Assembly: GCF_003591175.1 (NCBI RefSeq)
Contig: NZ_QYYG01000001.1
Location: 744,001-808,000, forward strand
Source: Serratia inhibens
GTDB taxonomy: Bacteria > Pseudomonadota > Gammaproteobacteria > Enterobacterales > Enterobacteriaceae
Length of the DNA stretch: 64,000 bases
Direction: 5' to 3'
Shown: positions 20,140-29,504 of the stretch, in pieces
How positions within the stretch are numbered: the stretch's first letter is position 1
How the letters are laid out: every line of letters begins with the position of its first letter
Program-made: the position numbers and the translations under genes
The notes under the pieces: generated by a model
Told to the model about the DNA's origin: nothing
The model's input: the letters and a program-made list of their open reading frames with translations, nothing else
Databases searched by the model: none

Positions 20140-20528
20140 AGTTAACCCCAAACTCATCAAATTTCTTTAATGACACTGTAGATCTCTTTTATTTAACGAA
20201 TATTAAACGCCAGAGAGAATCGTTCCTGGTGGATTAACTGCCAATGTACGGCCGCAAGCTTAACTAAACCTTAAGATAAGATTAATTATCAACTGGCTGT
20301 CAGATTTGAGCGACCCATCAATAAAAAAAACAAATACTTCATAAGAATCAATTGATTATTGTTATAAATAATTACTTACTTATTTTATTTGAACTAAATC
20401 AGCGTAGCACGTCAACGACGGTTTTCAAGGCGGAGAGTTAATTTAAAGGGGAAAAAGAAATAACGGCCGATGGTTAGCCGTCTATTTATATAGAGTCCGT
20501 TTAATTTACGTTTAAGCGGACTTTCTCG
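20140..20528. other. Intergenic region between btuD end and arnB start
   Basis: No gene was found. It holds the leftward arn promoter region with a PmrA-type box (20259-20275), a long A/T-rich stretch around 20320-20400, and near btuD a hairpin at 20494-20523 (arms AGTCCG..TTAA / TTAA..CGGACT, 11 pairs including one G-T) that follows the btuD stop but lacks a T-run. Confidence 0.6.
20259..20275 (-). promoter_or_regulatory. Candidate PmrA (BasR) box of the arn operon
   Basis: On the operon's strand the site reads CTTAAGGTTTAGTTAAG: two hexamers separated by 5 bases, the arrangement of known PmrA boxes in front of arn/pbgP and pmrC. It lies 120 bases upstream of arnB. It implies PmrAB (and PhoPQ-linked) induction by low Mg, Fe(III) or cationic peptides. 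Confidence 0.6.
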
Positions 20529-21284
20529 CTACGCGGTCTTGGTCATGATCCAACGCTGATCGCCGACCGCCTGCAAATGAAAATCCACATCATAAATCTG
20601 TGAAAGCAATACCGGCTCCATCACTTCTCGCGTAACGCCCTGCGCGACCAGCCGACCGGCGTGCAACAGCCAAACCCGATCGGCCTGCTGCAAAGTGTGA
20701 TTGAGATCGTGGGCGCAAACCAAAGCGCTGCGTCCGCTCTGGCAAAACTCGCGAAGCAGACGATCCAGAGCGACCTTCTGCGCCACATCCAGACTATTGG
20801 TCGGTTCATCCAGCAACAGCAGTTGACTGTAGGGGTTAACCGTCGGCCACACCTGCAGCAGCACCGACGCCAGCCGCACCCGCTGCCATTCACCGCCGGA
20901 CAACTGAGTCAGCATCCGCGGCAACTTGTCCATCAGCTTTAAACGTTGGCAAAGATAGAGGATGGTGCTCTCCACTGCAGCTTCAGCTGCGCCCGCCGGC
21001 TGGTGCAGCGCCAAATATTGAAATACCGGCATCAACGCGACAGGGGGCTGTTGCTGGCTTAAATAAGCGCGGCGCAACGCCAGCTCATTCCCCTGATAAC
21101 CGGTCAACGGTTGCCCCGACAACAGAATCTCTCCCCTGCCGGGCAGCATGCCCGCCAACCGTGCCAGCAGCGTACTTTTACCGGCACCATTCGGGCCGAT
21201 AAGGTGATACTGCAACCCGGCATCAACCTGGGCTGAAAATGGGGCCAAACGCCCTTCTACCCCAACATCACTGAGTTGCAGCAT
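20529..21284 (-). CDS. btuD: vitamin B12 ABC transporter ATP-binding protein
   Basis: 251-residue ATPase of the BtuCD-F cobalamin importer. Walker [10 protein letters not shown] near residue 35, signature LSGGEWQRVRLASVLLQ near 128, Walker B LLLLDEPTNSLD near 155 and the switch His in CAHDLNH are visible. It follows btuE with 19 bases between them, in the E. coli order btuCED. Confidence 0.96.
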   Translation of the reverse strand: MLQLSDVGVEGRLAPFSAQVDAGLQYHLIGPNGAGKSTLLARLAGMLPGRGEILLSGQPLTGYQGNELALRRAYLSQQQPPVALMPVFQYLALHQPAGAAEAAVESTILYLCQRLKLMDKLPRMLTQLSGGEWQRVRLASVLLQVWPTVNPYSQLLLLDEPTNSLDVAQKVALDRLLREFCQSGRSALVCAHDLNHTLQQADRVWLLHAGRLVAQGVTREVMEPVLLSQIYDVDFHLQAVGDQRWIMTKTA

Positions 21285-21303
21285 GATCGATGAGCGCTCC
21301 TTG

Positions 21304-21855
21304 TTATCCGGCGAGGGCCTGTTTCACGGCGGTTACCAGCGCCGGATCTTCCGGTGTCGTGTCCGGCGAGAAACGCTGAATCACTTGGCCATCGCGCCCA
21401 ATCAGGAACTTCTCAAAGTTCCACAGGATATCGCCGATTTTTTTCGGCGCACGACCTTTGCTGCTCATACGCGCCAGGAATTCGCTGCCCTCTGGCGCAA
21501 TGGCCTGCGGTTTTGCGGCAATCAGCGCCTGATACAACGGATGGCGGTCGTCGCTGTTCACTTCAATCTTGGCAAACATCGGGAACTGAACGCCGAAGGT
21601 TCCGCGGCAAAACGCCAGGATCTCTTCATTGCTGCCGGGTTCTTGCCCCAGGAACTCATTGGACGGGAAGCCCAGCACCTCAAAACCCTGTGCCCGATAG
21701 GTTTCGTACAAGGCTTCCAGCCCTTCATATTGCTTGGTCAAGCCACATTCCGACGCCACGTTAACCACCAGCAGCGCTTTGCCTTCATATTCGCCCAGAG
21801 TGGTGGATTGGTTTTCGATAGTGTTTACCGGAATGTCATAAATAGGTTGAGACAT
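21304..21855 (-). CDS. btuE: glutathione peroxidase BtuE
   Basis: 183-residue thiol peroxidase encoded within the B12 operon but not needed for B12 transport; E. coli BtuE reduces H2O2 and organic peroxides and helps during oxidative stress. The peroxidatic Cys lies in NVASECGLT near residue 36, and partner motifs GFPSNEFLGQEPG and LWNFEKFLIGRDG are intact. It lies 40 bases after btuC. Confidence 0.95.
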   Translation of the reverse strand: MSQPIYDIPVNTIENQSTTLGEYEGKALLVVNVASECGLTKQYEGLEALYETYRAQGFEVLGFPSNEFLGQEPGSNEEILAFCRGTFGVQFPMFAKIEVNSDDRHPLYQALIAAKPQAIAPEGSEFLARMSSKGRAPKKIGDILWNFEKFLIGRDGQVIQRFSPDTTPEDPALVTAVKQALAG

Positions 21856-21895
21856 AGCTTTATCCTCTTGTTTTGTTTGCAGGTGAACAGAGAAA

Positions 21896-22903
21896 CTACC
21901 TTACGCTTTTTACCCGGGTCAGTAACCAGATAAATAGCGGTGCTCCGAGAGTGGCGGTCACCACCCCAATGGGCAATTCTGCCGACAACAGAGTGACACG
22001 CGCCACCACATCAGCGGCCAGCAGCACGCCGCCACCGGCCAGCGCGCACCCGGGCAGCAGATAACGCTGATTGGTCAGACCACTGAGGCGCAGCATATGC
22101 GGGATCACCAGGCCGACAAAGCCAATCACCCCGGCCAGCGCCACGCTGACGCCCACCAGCCAGCCAATCGCCAACACCAGCAGATTGCGCCACAGGTGCA
22201 GGGAAAGCCCAAGTTGACGTGCCTGAATCTCCCCCAGGGCCATAAAGTTCAACGCCTTGCCTTGGCAACACAGCCAAAGCAGTACCGGCAACAGGGCCAG
22301 CACCAACCACTTTTGCCGCCAGTCAACGCCGCCAAACCCGCCCATCATCCAATACATCAGTTGGCGCAGATCCAGGCTGGAACTGAAGTACACCGCCCAG
22401 GTCATCACTGCGCTGCAAACGATGCCCAGCGCAACCCCCACCAACAGCAAGCGCGCATTGGTTAAGCGTCGGCGGCGGGCAAAGCTCAGCAGCAGAAAAG
22501 TCATGATTAACGCACCGACGATAGCGCTCAGGCTCATCAACGCCACCGGCAGCAAACCGTTACCCAGCAACACCGTCAGCACCAACGCCACACCGGCACC
22601 GTTCGCGACACCGAGCAGGCCAGGCTCGGCCAAGGGGTTTTCGAATAGCGCCTGCATCACCGCCCCGGCCACCGCCAGGCTGGCGCCTACCAGCATCACT
22701 GCCATCGCGCGCGGCAACCGTAATTGCCAGACAAACAGCTGCGCGGGTTCGCTCAACCACTGTGAGGGCCAGAGCCAAACGTCACCGGCACTGAGGCTGA
22801 AAACAAAAGCCACCGCAACACCCAGCGTCAACAACCACAAGTGGCGTTTGTCGCGAGTACGTTGATTTTGGAGCAATAAAGAAAAGGTCTGGCTGGTCGG
22901 CAT
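21896..22903 (-). CDS. btuC: vitamin B12 ABC transporter permease
   Basis: 335-residue inner-membrane permease with ten TM segments, FecCD family. Characteristic [22 protein letters not shown] near residue 85, [14 protein letters not shown] near 180, and the coupling helix [16 protein letters not shown] near 255 match E. coli BtuC. The Met at 22903 ([11 protein letters not shown]) is preferred; an ATG 19 codons upstream would add a poorly conserved tail. No cobalamin riboswitch is evident upstream, as in E. coli. Confidence 0.95.
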   Translation of the reverse strand: MPTSQTFSLLLQNQRTRDKRHLWLLTLGVAVAFVFSLSAGDVWLWPSQWLSEPAQLFVWQLRLPRAMAVMLVGASLAVAGAVMQALFENPLAEPGLLGVANGAGVALVLTVLLGNGLLPVALMSLSAIVGALIMTFLLLSFARRRRLTNARLLLVGVALGIVCSAVMTWAVYFSSSLDLRQLMYWMMGGFGGVDWRQKWLVLALLPVLLWLCCQGKALNFMALGEIQARQLGLSLHLWRNLLVLAIGWLVGVSVALAGVIGFVGLVIPHMLRLSGLTNQRYLLPGCALAGGGVLLAADVVARVTLLSAELPIGVVTATLGAPLFIWLLTRVKSVR

Positions 22904-23077
22904 AGGCGCGCGATTCCCTGCAGGCCGTATTTGCGGCCGAATAATTGACGTCTGGGTCAAATATTAGGGGGTTAGCGCCTGAAGGGGAAGCATTGCATAA
23001 GCACAATGGCAGGAAAACGGCGGCTGCCCCTGCCCGTCACCCGCAGGTGATGGCAAAAGCAGCCGCTGTAGAATCAA

Positions 23078-23542
23078 TTAAGGGCGCTGGCCATTGCCAT
23101 TCGGTGGATAGGGCTCGCCATTGCCGTGGCCGTTACCACGACCATTATCATTGCCACGTCCCTGCTCGTTACCGCGACCATGGTCATTGCCACGGTCGCC
23201 GTTGTCATGACGATTACCGTTATCATGATTATCGCGCTCGCCATGGAATGGATTGCCGCCGCGAGCCGGGCCCGGGTGTTCATAGCCGCGCGGTGGCTGC
23301 GGTTGCCAACGGCCCCCGTCCCAGTACATGCCACGATTATTCCGCTCCCCCATGCCACGGCCCTGATGAGCATGCCACCACTGCGGCGGACGCCAGTCGT
23401 AGCCATCCCAATAGTAGCCACGCCGGTCCTGATCGCCCAGATGTACCGAGACACCCGGCACGTTGATATCTATAGAGACATCCGCCTGCGCAGCCACCGG
23501 CAGCAGCAAGGGTAAACAAACCAGCAACAGGATCTTTTTCAT
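23078..23542 (-). CDS. DUF2502 (YpeC-like) secreted protein with Asn/Gly-rich repeat tail
   Basis: 154-residue protein with a clear Sec signal peptide (KKILLLVCLPLLLPVAAQA). A compact conserved region follows (SIDINVPGVSVHLGDQDRRGYYWDG...), as in the YpeC/DUF2502 family of periplasmic proteins of unknown function. The last ~65 residues are low complexity, built of imperfect GRGN(D/E)xG-type repeats rich in Gly, Asn, His, Asp and Arg; the DNA shows a matching imperfect ~18-bp periodicity at about 23110-23230. The tail is much longer than in E. coli YpeC. Divergent from a tiny His/Gly-rich lipoprotein across a 233-base intergenic region. Function unknown; metal or polyanion binding is only a guess. 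Confidence 0.8.
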   Translation of the reverse strand: MKKILLLVCLPLLLPVAAQADVSIDINVPGVSVHLGDQDRRGYYWDGYDWRPPQWWHAHQGRGMGERNNRGMYWDGGRWQPQPPRGYEHPGPARGGNPFHGERDNHDNGNRHDNGDRGNDHGRGNEQGRGNDNGRGNGHGNGEPYPPNGNGQRP

Positions 23543-23775
23543 TTCATGTTCTCACTTTATTTTTCTCGCTGGAGTGGTTATATCAGCGCATTTATTTAGC
23601 GCCTATCTCACCAATGCCTATTTTCAGATTGTTTTCACCTCCCTTACGCAATCCATACACTCAACCCATGGAGTTTAATTAATATAATTACTGACAACGC
23701 TTAACGAATAACTGACGTACGTCTCACCGCAGGGTTATTTATAATTAGACCAACAACCACCGGAGAAACATTATT

Positions 23776-23907
23776 ATGATTAAACGCATTGGATTGCTAT
23801 TGGCCGTGGTCGTACTGTCTTCGGCGCTCAGCGCTTGCTGCTTCGGCCCACACGGCGGCGGCCATCGTGGCGGCGGTGGACCGGGTCACTACTACAACCA
23901 TTATTAA
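23776..23907 (+). CDS. small His/Gly-rich predicted lipoprotein (43 aa)
   Basis: 43-codon ORF with all marks of a real small envelope gene. A basic N-terminus MIKRI and hydrophobic core LLLAVVVLSSALSA are followed by CC (lipobox LSAC). The mature peptide of about 24 residues is rich in His, Gly and Tyr (CCFGPHGGGHRGGGGPGHYY). The ATG follows CGGAGAAA at good spacing, and a strong terminator begins 5 bases after the stop. The family is not recognised. The three His between Gly runs and the two Cys suggest possible metal binding, which is inference. Confidence 0.75.
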   Translation: MIKRIGLLLAVVVLSSALSACCFGPHGGGHRGGGGPGHYYNHY

Positions 23908-23911
23908 CCAT

Positions 23912-23933
23912 AAGGGGCTCCAGGCCCCTTTTT
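23912..23933 (+). terminator. Terminator of the small lipoprotein gene
   Basis: Stem AAGGGGC / GCCCCTT with a 5-base loop running into TTTTT, directly after the stop at 23907. Confidence 0.85.
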
Positions 23934-24082
23934 ATTTCACCATGCAATCCATATAAAATTACCATAAGAATAATCCGCATCAGGCATATTATTTTCAGGC
24001 AATGGAATGATGAGAGTAATATCATCAACCGATTTTTATAGCGATGTAATTTAAGAATAAACCGAATTTAACGCAGAAAAAG

Positions 24083-24108
24083 AAAAAGGCCGCAAAAGCG
24101 GCCTTTTT
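24083..24108 (-). terminator. Bidirectional-type terminator after ihfA
   Basis: GGCCGC-AAAA-GCGGCC stem flanked by AAAAA and TTTTT, so functional on either strand. It lies 13 bases past the ihfA stop and ends the leftward pheST-ihfA transcript. Confidence 0.9.
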
Positions 24109-24121
24109 GGTTTCACGCAAC

Positions 24122-24418
24122 TTACTCTTTCGGGCTGGCGTTCTCTACCCGACTTTTCAGCTTTTGCCCCGGACGGAAAGTGACCACGCGGCGCGCCGTA
24201 ATCGGAATGTCCTCGCCGGTTTTCGGGTTACGCCCAGGACGTTGGTTCTTGTCACGCAAATCAAAATTGCCAAAACCTGACAGTTTAACCTGCTCACCGT
24301 TCTCAAGAGCACGACGCACCTCTTCGAAAAACAGTTCTACCAGGTCTTTGGCATCCCGTTTGCTAAGCCCAAGCTTTTCAAACAGGTGTTCTGACATTTC
24401 AGCTTTAGTAAGCGCCAT
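24122..24418 (-). CDS. ihfA: integration host factor subunit alpha
   Basis: 98-residue DNA-bending nucleoid protein forming a heterodimer with IhfB. It has the HU/IHF fold with the beta-arm motif [22 protein letters not shown] and the DNA-intercalating Pro region. Four bases separate it from pheT, the standard pheST-ihfA arrangement; an internal promoter in pheT is known in E. coli but was not identified here. Confidence 0.97.
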   Translation of the reverse strand: MALTKAEMSEHLFEKLGLSKRDAKDLVELFFEEVRRALENGEQVKLSGFGNFDLRDKNQRPGRNPKTGEDIPITARRVVTFRPGQKLKSRVENASPKE

Positions 24419-24422
24419 AGGT

Positions 24423-26810
24423 TCAATCCCTCAAGGATGCTTGGAATCGCTGTTTTAGAGCCTCTACACATTTTGCAACGGTAGCGGCTATCTCCTCTTC
24501 TTCCAGTGTACGAGCGGTATCCTGCAATACCAGACTGATAGCCAGGCTCTTATCACCCTCTGCCACGCCCTTGCCACGGTACACATCAAACAAGTTTACG
24601 CCAACTACCTGATTTGCGCCAACTTTCTTACACTCTGCCAAAATATCTTCTGCGGCGACGTTTTCAGCCACCACAACGGCGATATCGCGACGGTTTGCCG
24701 GGAAGCGAGAAATCTCCCGCGCCTGAGGCACGGCGCGGCTTGCGACCTTGTCCCACTCCAGTTCGAACACCACTGTGCGGCCGTTAAGATCCAGTTTACG
24801 CTCAAGTTCCGGATGAACCACTCCGATGAAACCTACGCGTTCGCCCTGTAAATAAATCGCCGCGCTTTGCCCCGGATGCAGTGCCGGATTGGCCTCTGCC
24901 TTGAACTGAATTTCGGATAATTTACCGGTCAGTTCGAGTACCGACTCCAGATCGCCTTTTAAATCATAGAAGTCGACCGGCTTACGCGCCAGATCCCAGT
25001 GTTCTTCGTGCGTATGGCCCGCAATCACTCCTGCCAGCATGACATCCTGACGGATACCCAGATTTGCCGCAGTATCAGGCACAAAGCGCAACCCGCTTTC
25101 AAACAGGCGCAGGCGGCTTTGCTGACGATTCTGGTTATACACCACCGCGGACAACAGGCCAGTCCACAATGACAAGCGCATAGCCGACATCTCTACCGAG
25201 ATTGGGCTTGGCAGGATCAACGCCTCTTCGCCCGGGTGCAGCAAGGCCTGTACTTTAGGATCAACGAAACTGTAGGTGATCGCTTCCTGGAAGCCATGAT
25301 CGACCAGCATGGTCTTCACGCGTTTCAGCGTCAGATCGGCTTCGCGATGCTTGGTCATGACCAGATCGGCACGTACCGGCACGTCGGGAATATTGTTGTA
25401 GCCATAAACGCGTGCGACTTCTTCCACCAGATCTTCTTCGATTTCCATATCGAAACGCCAGCTAGGCGCCACCGCCAGCCAGTTATCACCCTGCTCGGTC
25501 ACCTGGCAACCCAAACGGCGCAGAATATCGCTTACCTGCTCGCTTGGTACTACGTGGCCAATCAAACGATCCAGTTTTTCACGGCGCAATGTAATAGTGG
25601 CACGCTTCGGCAGTTCGCTTTCGGTGGTAACATCGATAACCGGGCCTGCCTGGCCGCCGCAGATATCAATCAGCAGACGGGTAGCGCGCTCCATCGCTTT
25701 GTACTGCAGCGCAGGGTCAACGCCACGCTCATAGCGATGTGAGGCATCGGTGTGCAGGCCCTGACGGCGCGCGCGGCCGGTAATCGACAGCGGGCTGAAG
25801 AAGGCACACTCCAGCAGCACATCCTGGGTCTCGTCATTCACCCCTGAGTGTTCGCCACCAAAGATGCCACCCATCGCCAGCGCTTTCTGGTGATCGGCAA
25901 TCACCAGGGTGTCGGCATTCAGTTTGGCTTCGTTGCCGTCCAGCAAGGTCAGAGTTTCCCCTTCGCCGGCCATACGCACGACGATACCGCCTTCAATGCG
26001 GCTCAGATCGAAAGCATGCATTGGCTGGCCAAGTTCCAGCAGCACGTAGTTGGTGACGTCAACCACCGCGTCAATGGAGCGGATGCCGCAACGACGCAGT
26101 TTCTCACGCATCCACAGCGGGCTGGGGGCTTTAACGTTGATGCCTTTGACTACGCGGCCGAGGTAACGCGGGCACGCCTGTGGCGCATCAACGCGGATCG
26201 GCAGCGTATCATTGATAGTGGCTGCGACCGGGCTCATGTCCGGTTCGGTCAGCGCTACCTGATTCAGCACACCGACATCCCGCGCTACGCCGATGATACC
26301 CAGACAGTCTGCACGGTTAGGCGTTACGCTGATTTCGATCGTGTTGTCGTTCAGCTTCAGGTATTCACGGATGTCGGTACCGATTGGCGCATCTTCCGGC
26401 AGTTCGATAATACCGTCGTGATCGTCAGAAATTCCCAGTTCGGAGAACGAACAGAGCATGCCTTCAGAAGGCTCGCCGCGTAATTTGGCGGCTTTGATTT
26501 TGAAATCGCCCGGCAACACCGCGCCCACGGTGGCAACGGCCACCTTCAGGCCAGTACGGCAGTTTGGCGCGCCGCAGACGATATCCAGCAGGCGATCGCC
26601 GCCCACATTGACCTTGGTCACGCGCAATTTGTCCGCATTCGGATGCTGACCGCATTCAACTACATGACCAACCACCACACCGTTGAAAACGCCGGCTACC
26701 GGCTCCACGCCGTCCACTTCCAGACCGGCCATGGTGATTTGATCGGATAATGCTTCGCTGCTGATGGCCGGGTTTACCCACTCGCGCAACCAGAGTTCAC
26801 TGAATTTCAT
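24423..26810 (-). CDS. pheT: phenylalanine--tRNA ligase beta subunit
   Basis: 795-residue subunit of the (alpha-beta)2 PheRS. The N-terminal tRNA-binding (EMAP/OB) domain at about 40-150 contains [10 protein letters not shown] and [16 protein letters not shown]3/B4 editing domains and B5 follow, then the C-terminal anticodon-binding FDX-ACB domain ([17 protein letters not shown]). Length equals E. coli PheT. It follows pheS by 14 bases. Confidence 0.97.
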   Translation of the reverse strand: MKFSELWLREWVNPAISSEALSDQITMAGLEVDGVEPVAGVFNGVVVGHVVECGQHPNADKLRVTKVNVGGDRLLDIVCGAPNCRTGLKVAVATVGAVLPGDFKIKAAKLRGEPSEGMLCSFSELGISDDHDGIIELPEDAPIGTDIREYLKLNDNTIEISVTPNRADCLGIIGVARDVGVLNQVALTEPDMSPVAATINDTLPIRVDAPQACPRYLGRVVKGINVKAPSPLWMREKLRRCGIRSIDAVVDVTNYVLLELGQPMHAFDLSRIEGGIVVRMAGEGETLTLLDGNEAKLNADTLVIADHQKALAMGGIFGGEHSGVNDETQDVLLECAFFSPLSITGRARRQGLHTDASHRYERGVDPALQYKAMERATRLLIDICGGQAGPVIDVTTESELPKRATITLRREKLDRLIGHVVPSEQVSDILRRLGCQVTEQGDNWLAVAPSWRFDMEIEEDLVEEVARVYGYNNIPDVPVRADLVMTKHREADLTLKRVKTMLVDHGFQEAITYSFVDPKVQALLHPGEEALILPSPISVEMSAMRLSLWTGLLSAVVYNQNRQQSRLRLFESGLRFVPDTAANLGIRQDVMLAGVIAGHTHEEHWDLARKPVDFYDLKGDLESVLELTGKLSEIQFKAEANPALHPGQSAAIYLQGERVGFIGVVHPELERKLDLNGRTVVFELEWDKVASRAVPQAREISRFPANRRDIAVVVAENVAAEDILAECKKVGANQVVGVNLFDVYRGKGVAEGDKSLAISLVLQDTARTLEEEEIAATVAKCVEALKQRFQASLRD

Positions 26811-26824
26811 GTGATATTCCCGCC

Positions 26825-27838
<1,014 letters not shown>

Positions 27839-28015
27839 CTAAGTAATTGTTATCTATTATTCGAACACGCCTTTCGCAAATCTTCAAAGAATTTCGAGTC
27901 ATAGCCAGGCGGCCAACTCGTGCATCCCCAGGATGCTTACTCAAGTAAGTGACTGGGGTAAGCGAGTGCAGCCAACAACGCTACGGCTTGAAAGGCGAAG
28001 AAGACGGCCAAAAAC

Positions 28016-28039
28016 AAAAAAGCCTCCACAGGGGAGGCT
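28016..28039 (-). terminator. pheM attenuator terminator
   Basis: On the minus strand the stem AGCCTCC / GGAGGCT is followed by a run of T, about 50 bases after the pheM stop. The GGAGGCTT arm (+ strand 28033-28040) can pair instead with AAGCCTCC at 28074-28081, giving the competing antiterminator. A second pair of arms (28044-28063 and 28104-28122) lets the leader-peptide coding region fold with downstream sequence. This is the classical layout for charged-tRNA-Phe control of pheST. Confidence 0.9.
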
Positions 28040-28086
28040 TAGGCGCTACTTTTCGTTTCTTTTCTTACGCGCAAAGCCTCCTGAGA

Positions 28087-28131
28087 TCAGGCGCTAAAGT
28101 AAAAAAAGAAACGAAAAATAGCAGCGTACAT
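28087..28131 (-). CDS. pheM: pheST leader peptide
   Basis: 14-codon ORF reading MYAAIFRFFFYFSA, with five Phe codons in the last nine, almost identical to the E. coli PheM peptide. Ribosome stalling on these codons when Phe-tRNA is uncharged should favour the antiterminator and let transcription continue into pheST. Confidence 0.95.
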   Translation of the reverse strand: MYAAIFRFFFYFSA

Positions 28132-28168
28132 GATTGATTGCTTAACCTTGTCGATAGATTGTCCACCA

Positions 28169-28197
28169 GTGATATAGCGGCGGTCAATAAAAGTCAA
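28169..28197 (-). promoter_or_regulatory. Predicted promoter of pheM-pheST-ihfA
   Basis: On the minus strand TTGACT (28192-28197) and TATCAC (28169-28174) are 17 bases apart, about 40 bases before the pheM start and after the rplT stop. The -10 is a modest match. Confidence 0.5.
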
Positions 28198-28253
28198 TAT
28201 TGGTGCTGAAAAACAAAGATTAAAAGAGGGAGCAAGCTCCCTCTTCTACTGAC

Positions 28254-28628
<375 letters not shown>

Positions 28629-28653
28629 TTATTCTGGATTCAAAAAAAATGGC

Positions 28654-28851
28654 TTATGCGTACGGAAGGCACGCAACAACCAGGACCATATCGTTTTTAG
28701 ACACCATGCCTTTCGGACGCAGGTGACGTTTACGCTTGGTTGCTTTTTTGGTCAGAATATGACGCAGGTTAGCATGCTTGCGCTTAAAACCACCGCTGCC
28801 GGTTTTTTTGAAGCGCTTGGCTGCACCACGTACAGTTTTAATCTTTGGCAT
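28654..28851 (-). CDS. rpmI: 50S ribosomal protein L35
   Basis: 65-residue very basic protein, [18 protein letters not shown] at the N-terminus. The start at 28851 matches the family; an in-frame ATG five codons upstream is not used. The 98-base gap to infC is the region that, with the infC 3' end, forms the long-range L20 operator in E. coli. Confidence 0.97.
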   Translation of the reverse strand: MPKIKTVRGAAKRFKKTGSGGFKRKHANLRHILTKKATKRKRHLRPKGMVSKNDMVLVVACLPYA

Positions 28852-28949
28852 TTTAATTAAATCCACTTCGCATTGTTAAACAACGATCAGTAAGGCGAAT
28901 AAAACCCACACAACGCAAGCGTTGCGCGGGTTCGATTACTTGGAAGCCT

Positions 28950-29501
28950 TTACTGTCTCTTTTTCGGTGCGAGCACCATGATCATCTGACGGCCTTCGAT
29001 CCTCGTAGGGAAGGATTCGACAATGGCCAAATCAGAATCTTCACACAGGTCTTTACGGACGCGGTTAAGCACTTCCATACCGATCTGTTGGTGCGCCATT
29101 TCACGCCCACGGAAACGCAGGGTGATTTTGGCTTTATCGCCATCTTCCAGAAAGCGAATCAGGTTGCGTAGTTTGACCTGATAGTCGCCATCATCGGTAC
29201 CAGGACGGAATTTGATTTCCTTGACCTGAATGACTTTTTGCTTCTTCTTCTGTTCTTTGGTCGACTTGCTCTTCTCGTAGAGGAATTTGCCGTAATCCAT
29301 GATTCGGCAAACTGGCGGTTCGGCATTTGGGCTGATTTCTACTAAATCAACACCCGCTTCCTCAGCTTTTTCAAGAGCTTCATTCAGACTGACAATACCA
29401 ATCTGCTCGCCATCGACGCCGGTTAGGCGAACTTCTTGCGCGCGAATTTCTCTGTTAATGCGATTAGGACGCGCCGGTTGAACTCGTTTTCCGCCTTTAA
29501 T
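28950..29501 (-). CDS. infC: translation initiation factor IF-3 (AUU start codon)
   Basis: 183-residue factor that binds 30S subunits, blocks premature 50S joining and proofreads the start codon. The reading begins at a non-canonical ATT (minus strand ATT AAA GGC GGA AAA CGA) and gives (M)[20 protein letters not shown], the exact IF3 N-terminus. The first ATG (29300) lies inside the protein at [12 protein letters not shown] and would remove the N-terminal domain. The rare AUU start is the basis of IF3 autoregulation. Three residues longer than E. coli near the C-terminus ([12 protein letters not shown]). Only 3 bases separate it from the thrS stop. Confidence 0.97.
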   Translation of the reverse strand: MKGGKRVQPARPNRINREIRAQEVRLTGVDGEQIGIVSLNEALEKAEEAGVDLVEISPNAEPPVCRIMDYGKFLYEKSKSTKEQKKKQKVIQVKEIKFRPGTDDGDYQVKLRNLIRFLEDGDKAKITLRFRGREMAHQQIGMEVLNRVRKDLCEDSDLAIVESFPTRIEGRQMIMVLAPKKRQ

Positions 29502-29504
29502 ACT

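Noticed and set aside
20500-20516. A second hexamer-N5-hexamer match to the PmrA box (TTTAAT-TTACG-TTTAAG) near btuD
   Set aside because: It lies inside a stem-loop just after the btuD stop, more than 360 bases from arnB and on the opposite orientation; the site at 20259 is better placed.
22904-23077. Possible cobalamin riboswitch upstream of btuC
   Set aside because: The space to the next gene is short and no B12-box-like segment was seen; E. coli btuCED also lacks one.
23100-23240. Short repeated units that could be mistaken for a CRISPR array
   Set aside because: Units are imperfect, about 18 bp, without spacers, and code the Gly/Asn tail of a secreted protein.
28950-29300. infC starting at the first ATG (116 residues)
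   Set aside because: This would delete the IF3 N-terminal domain, which is fully encoded upstream from an AUU codon.
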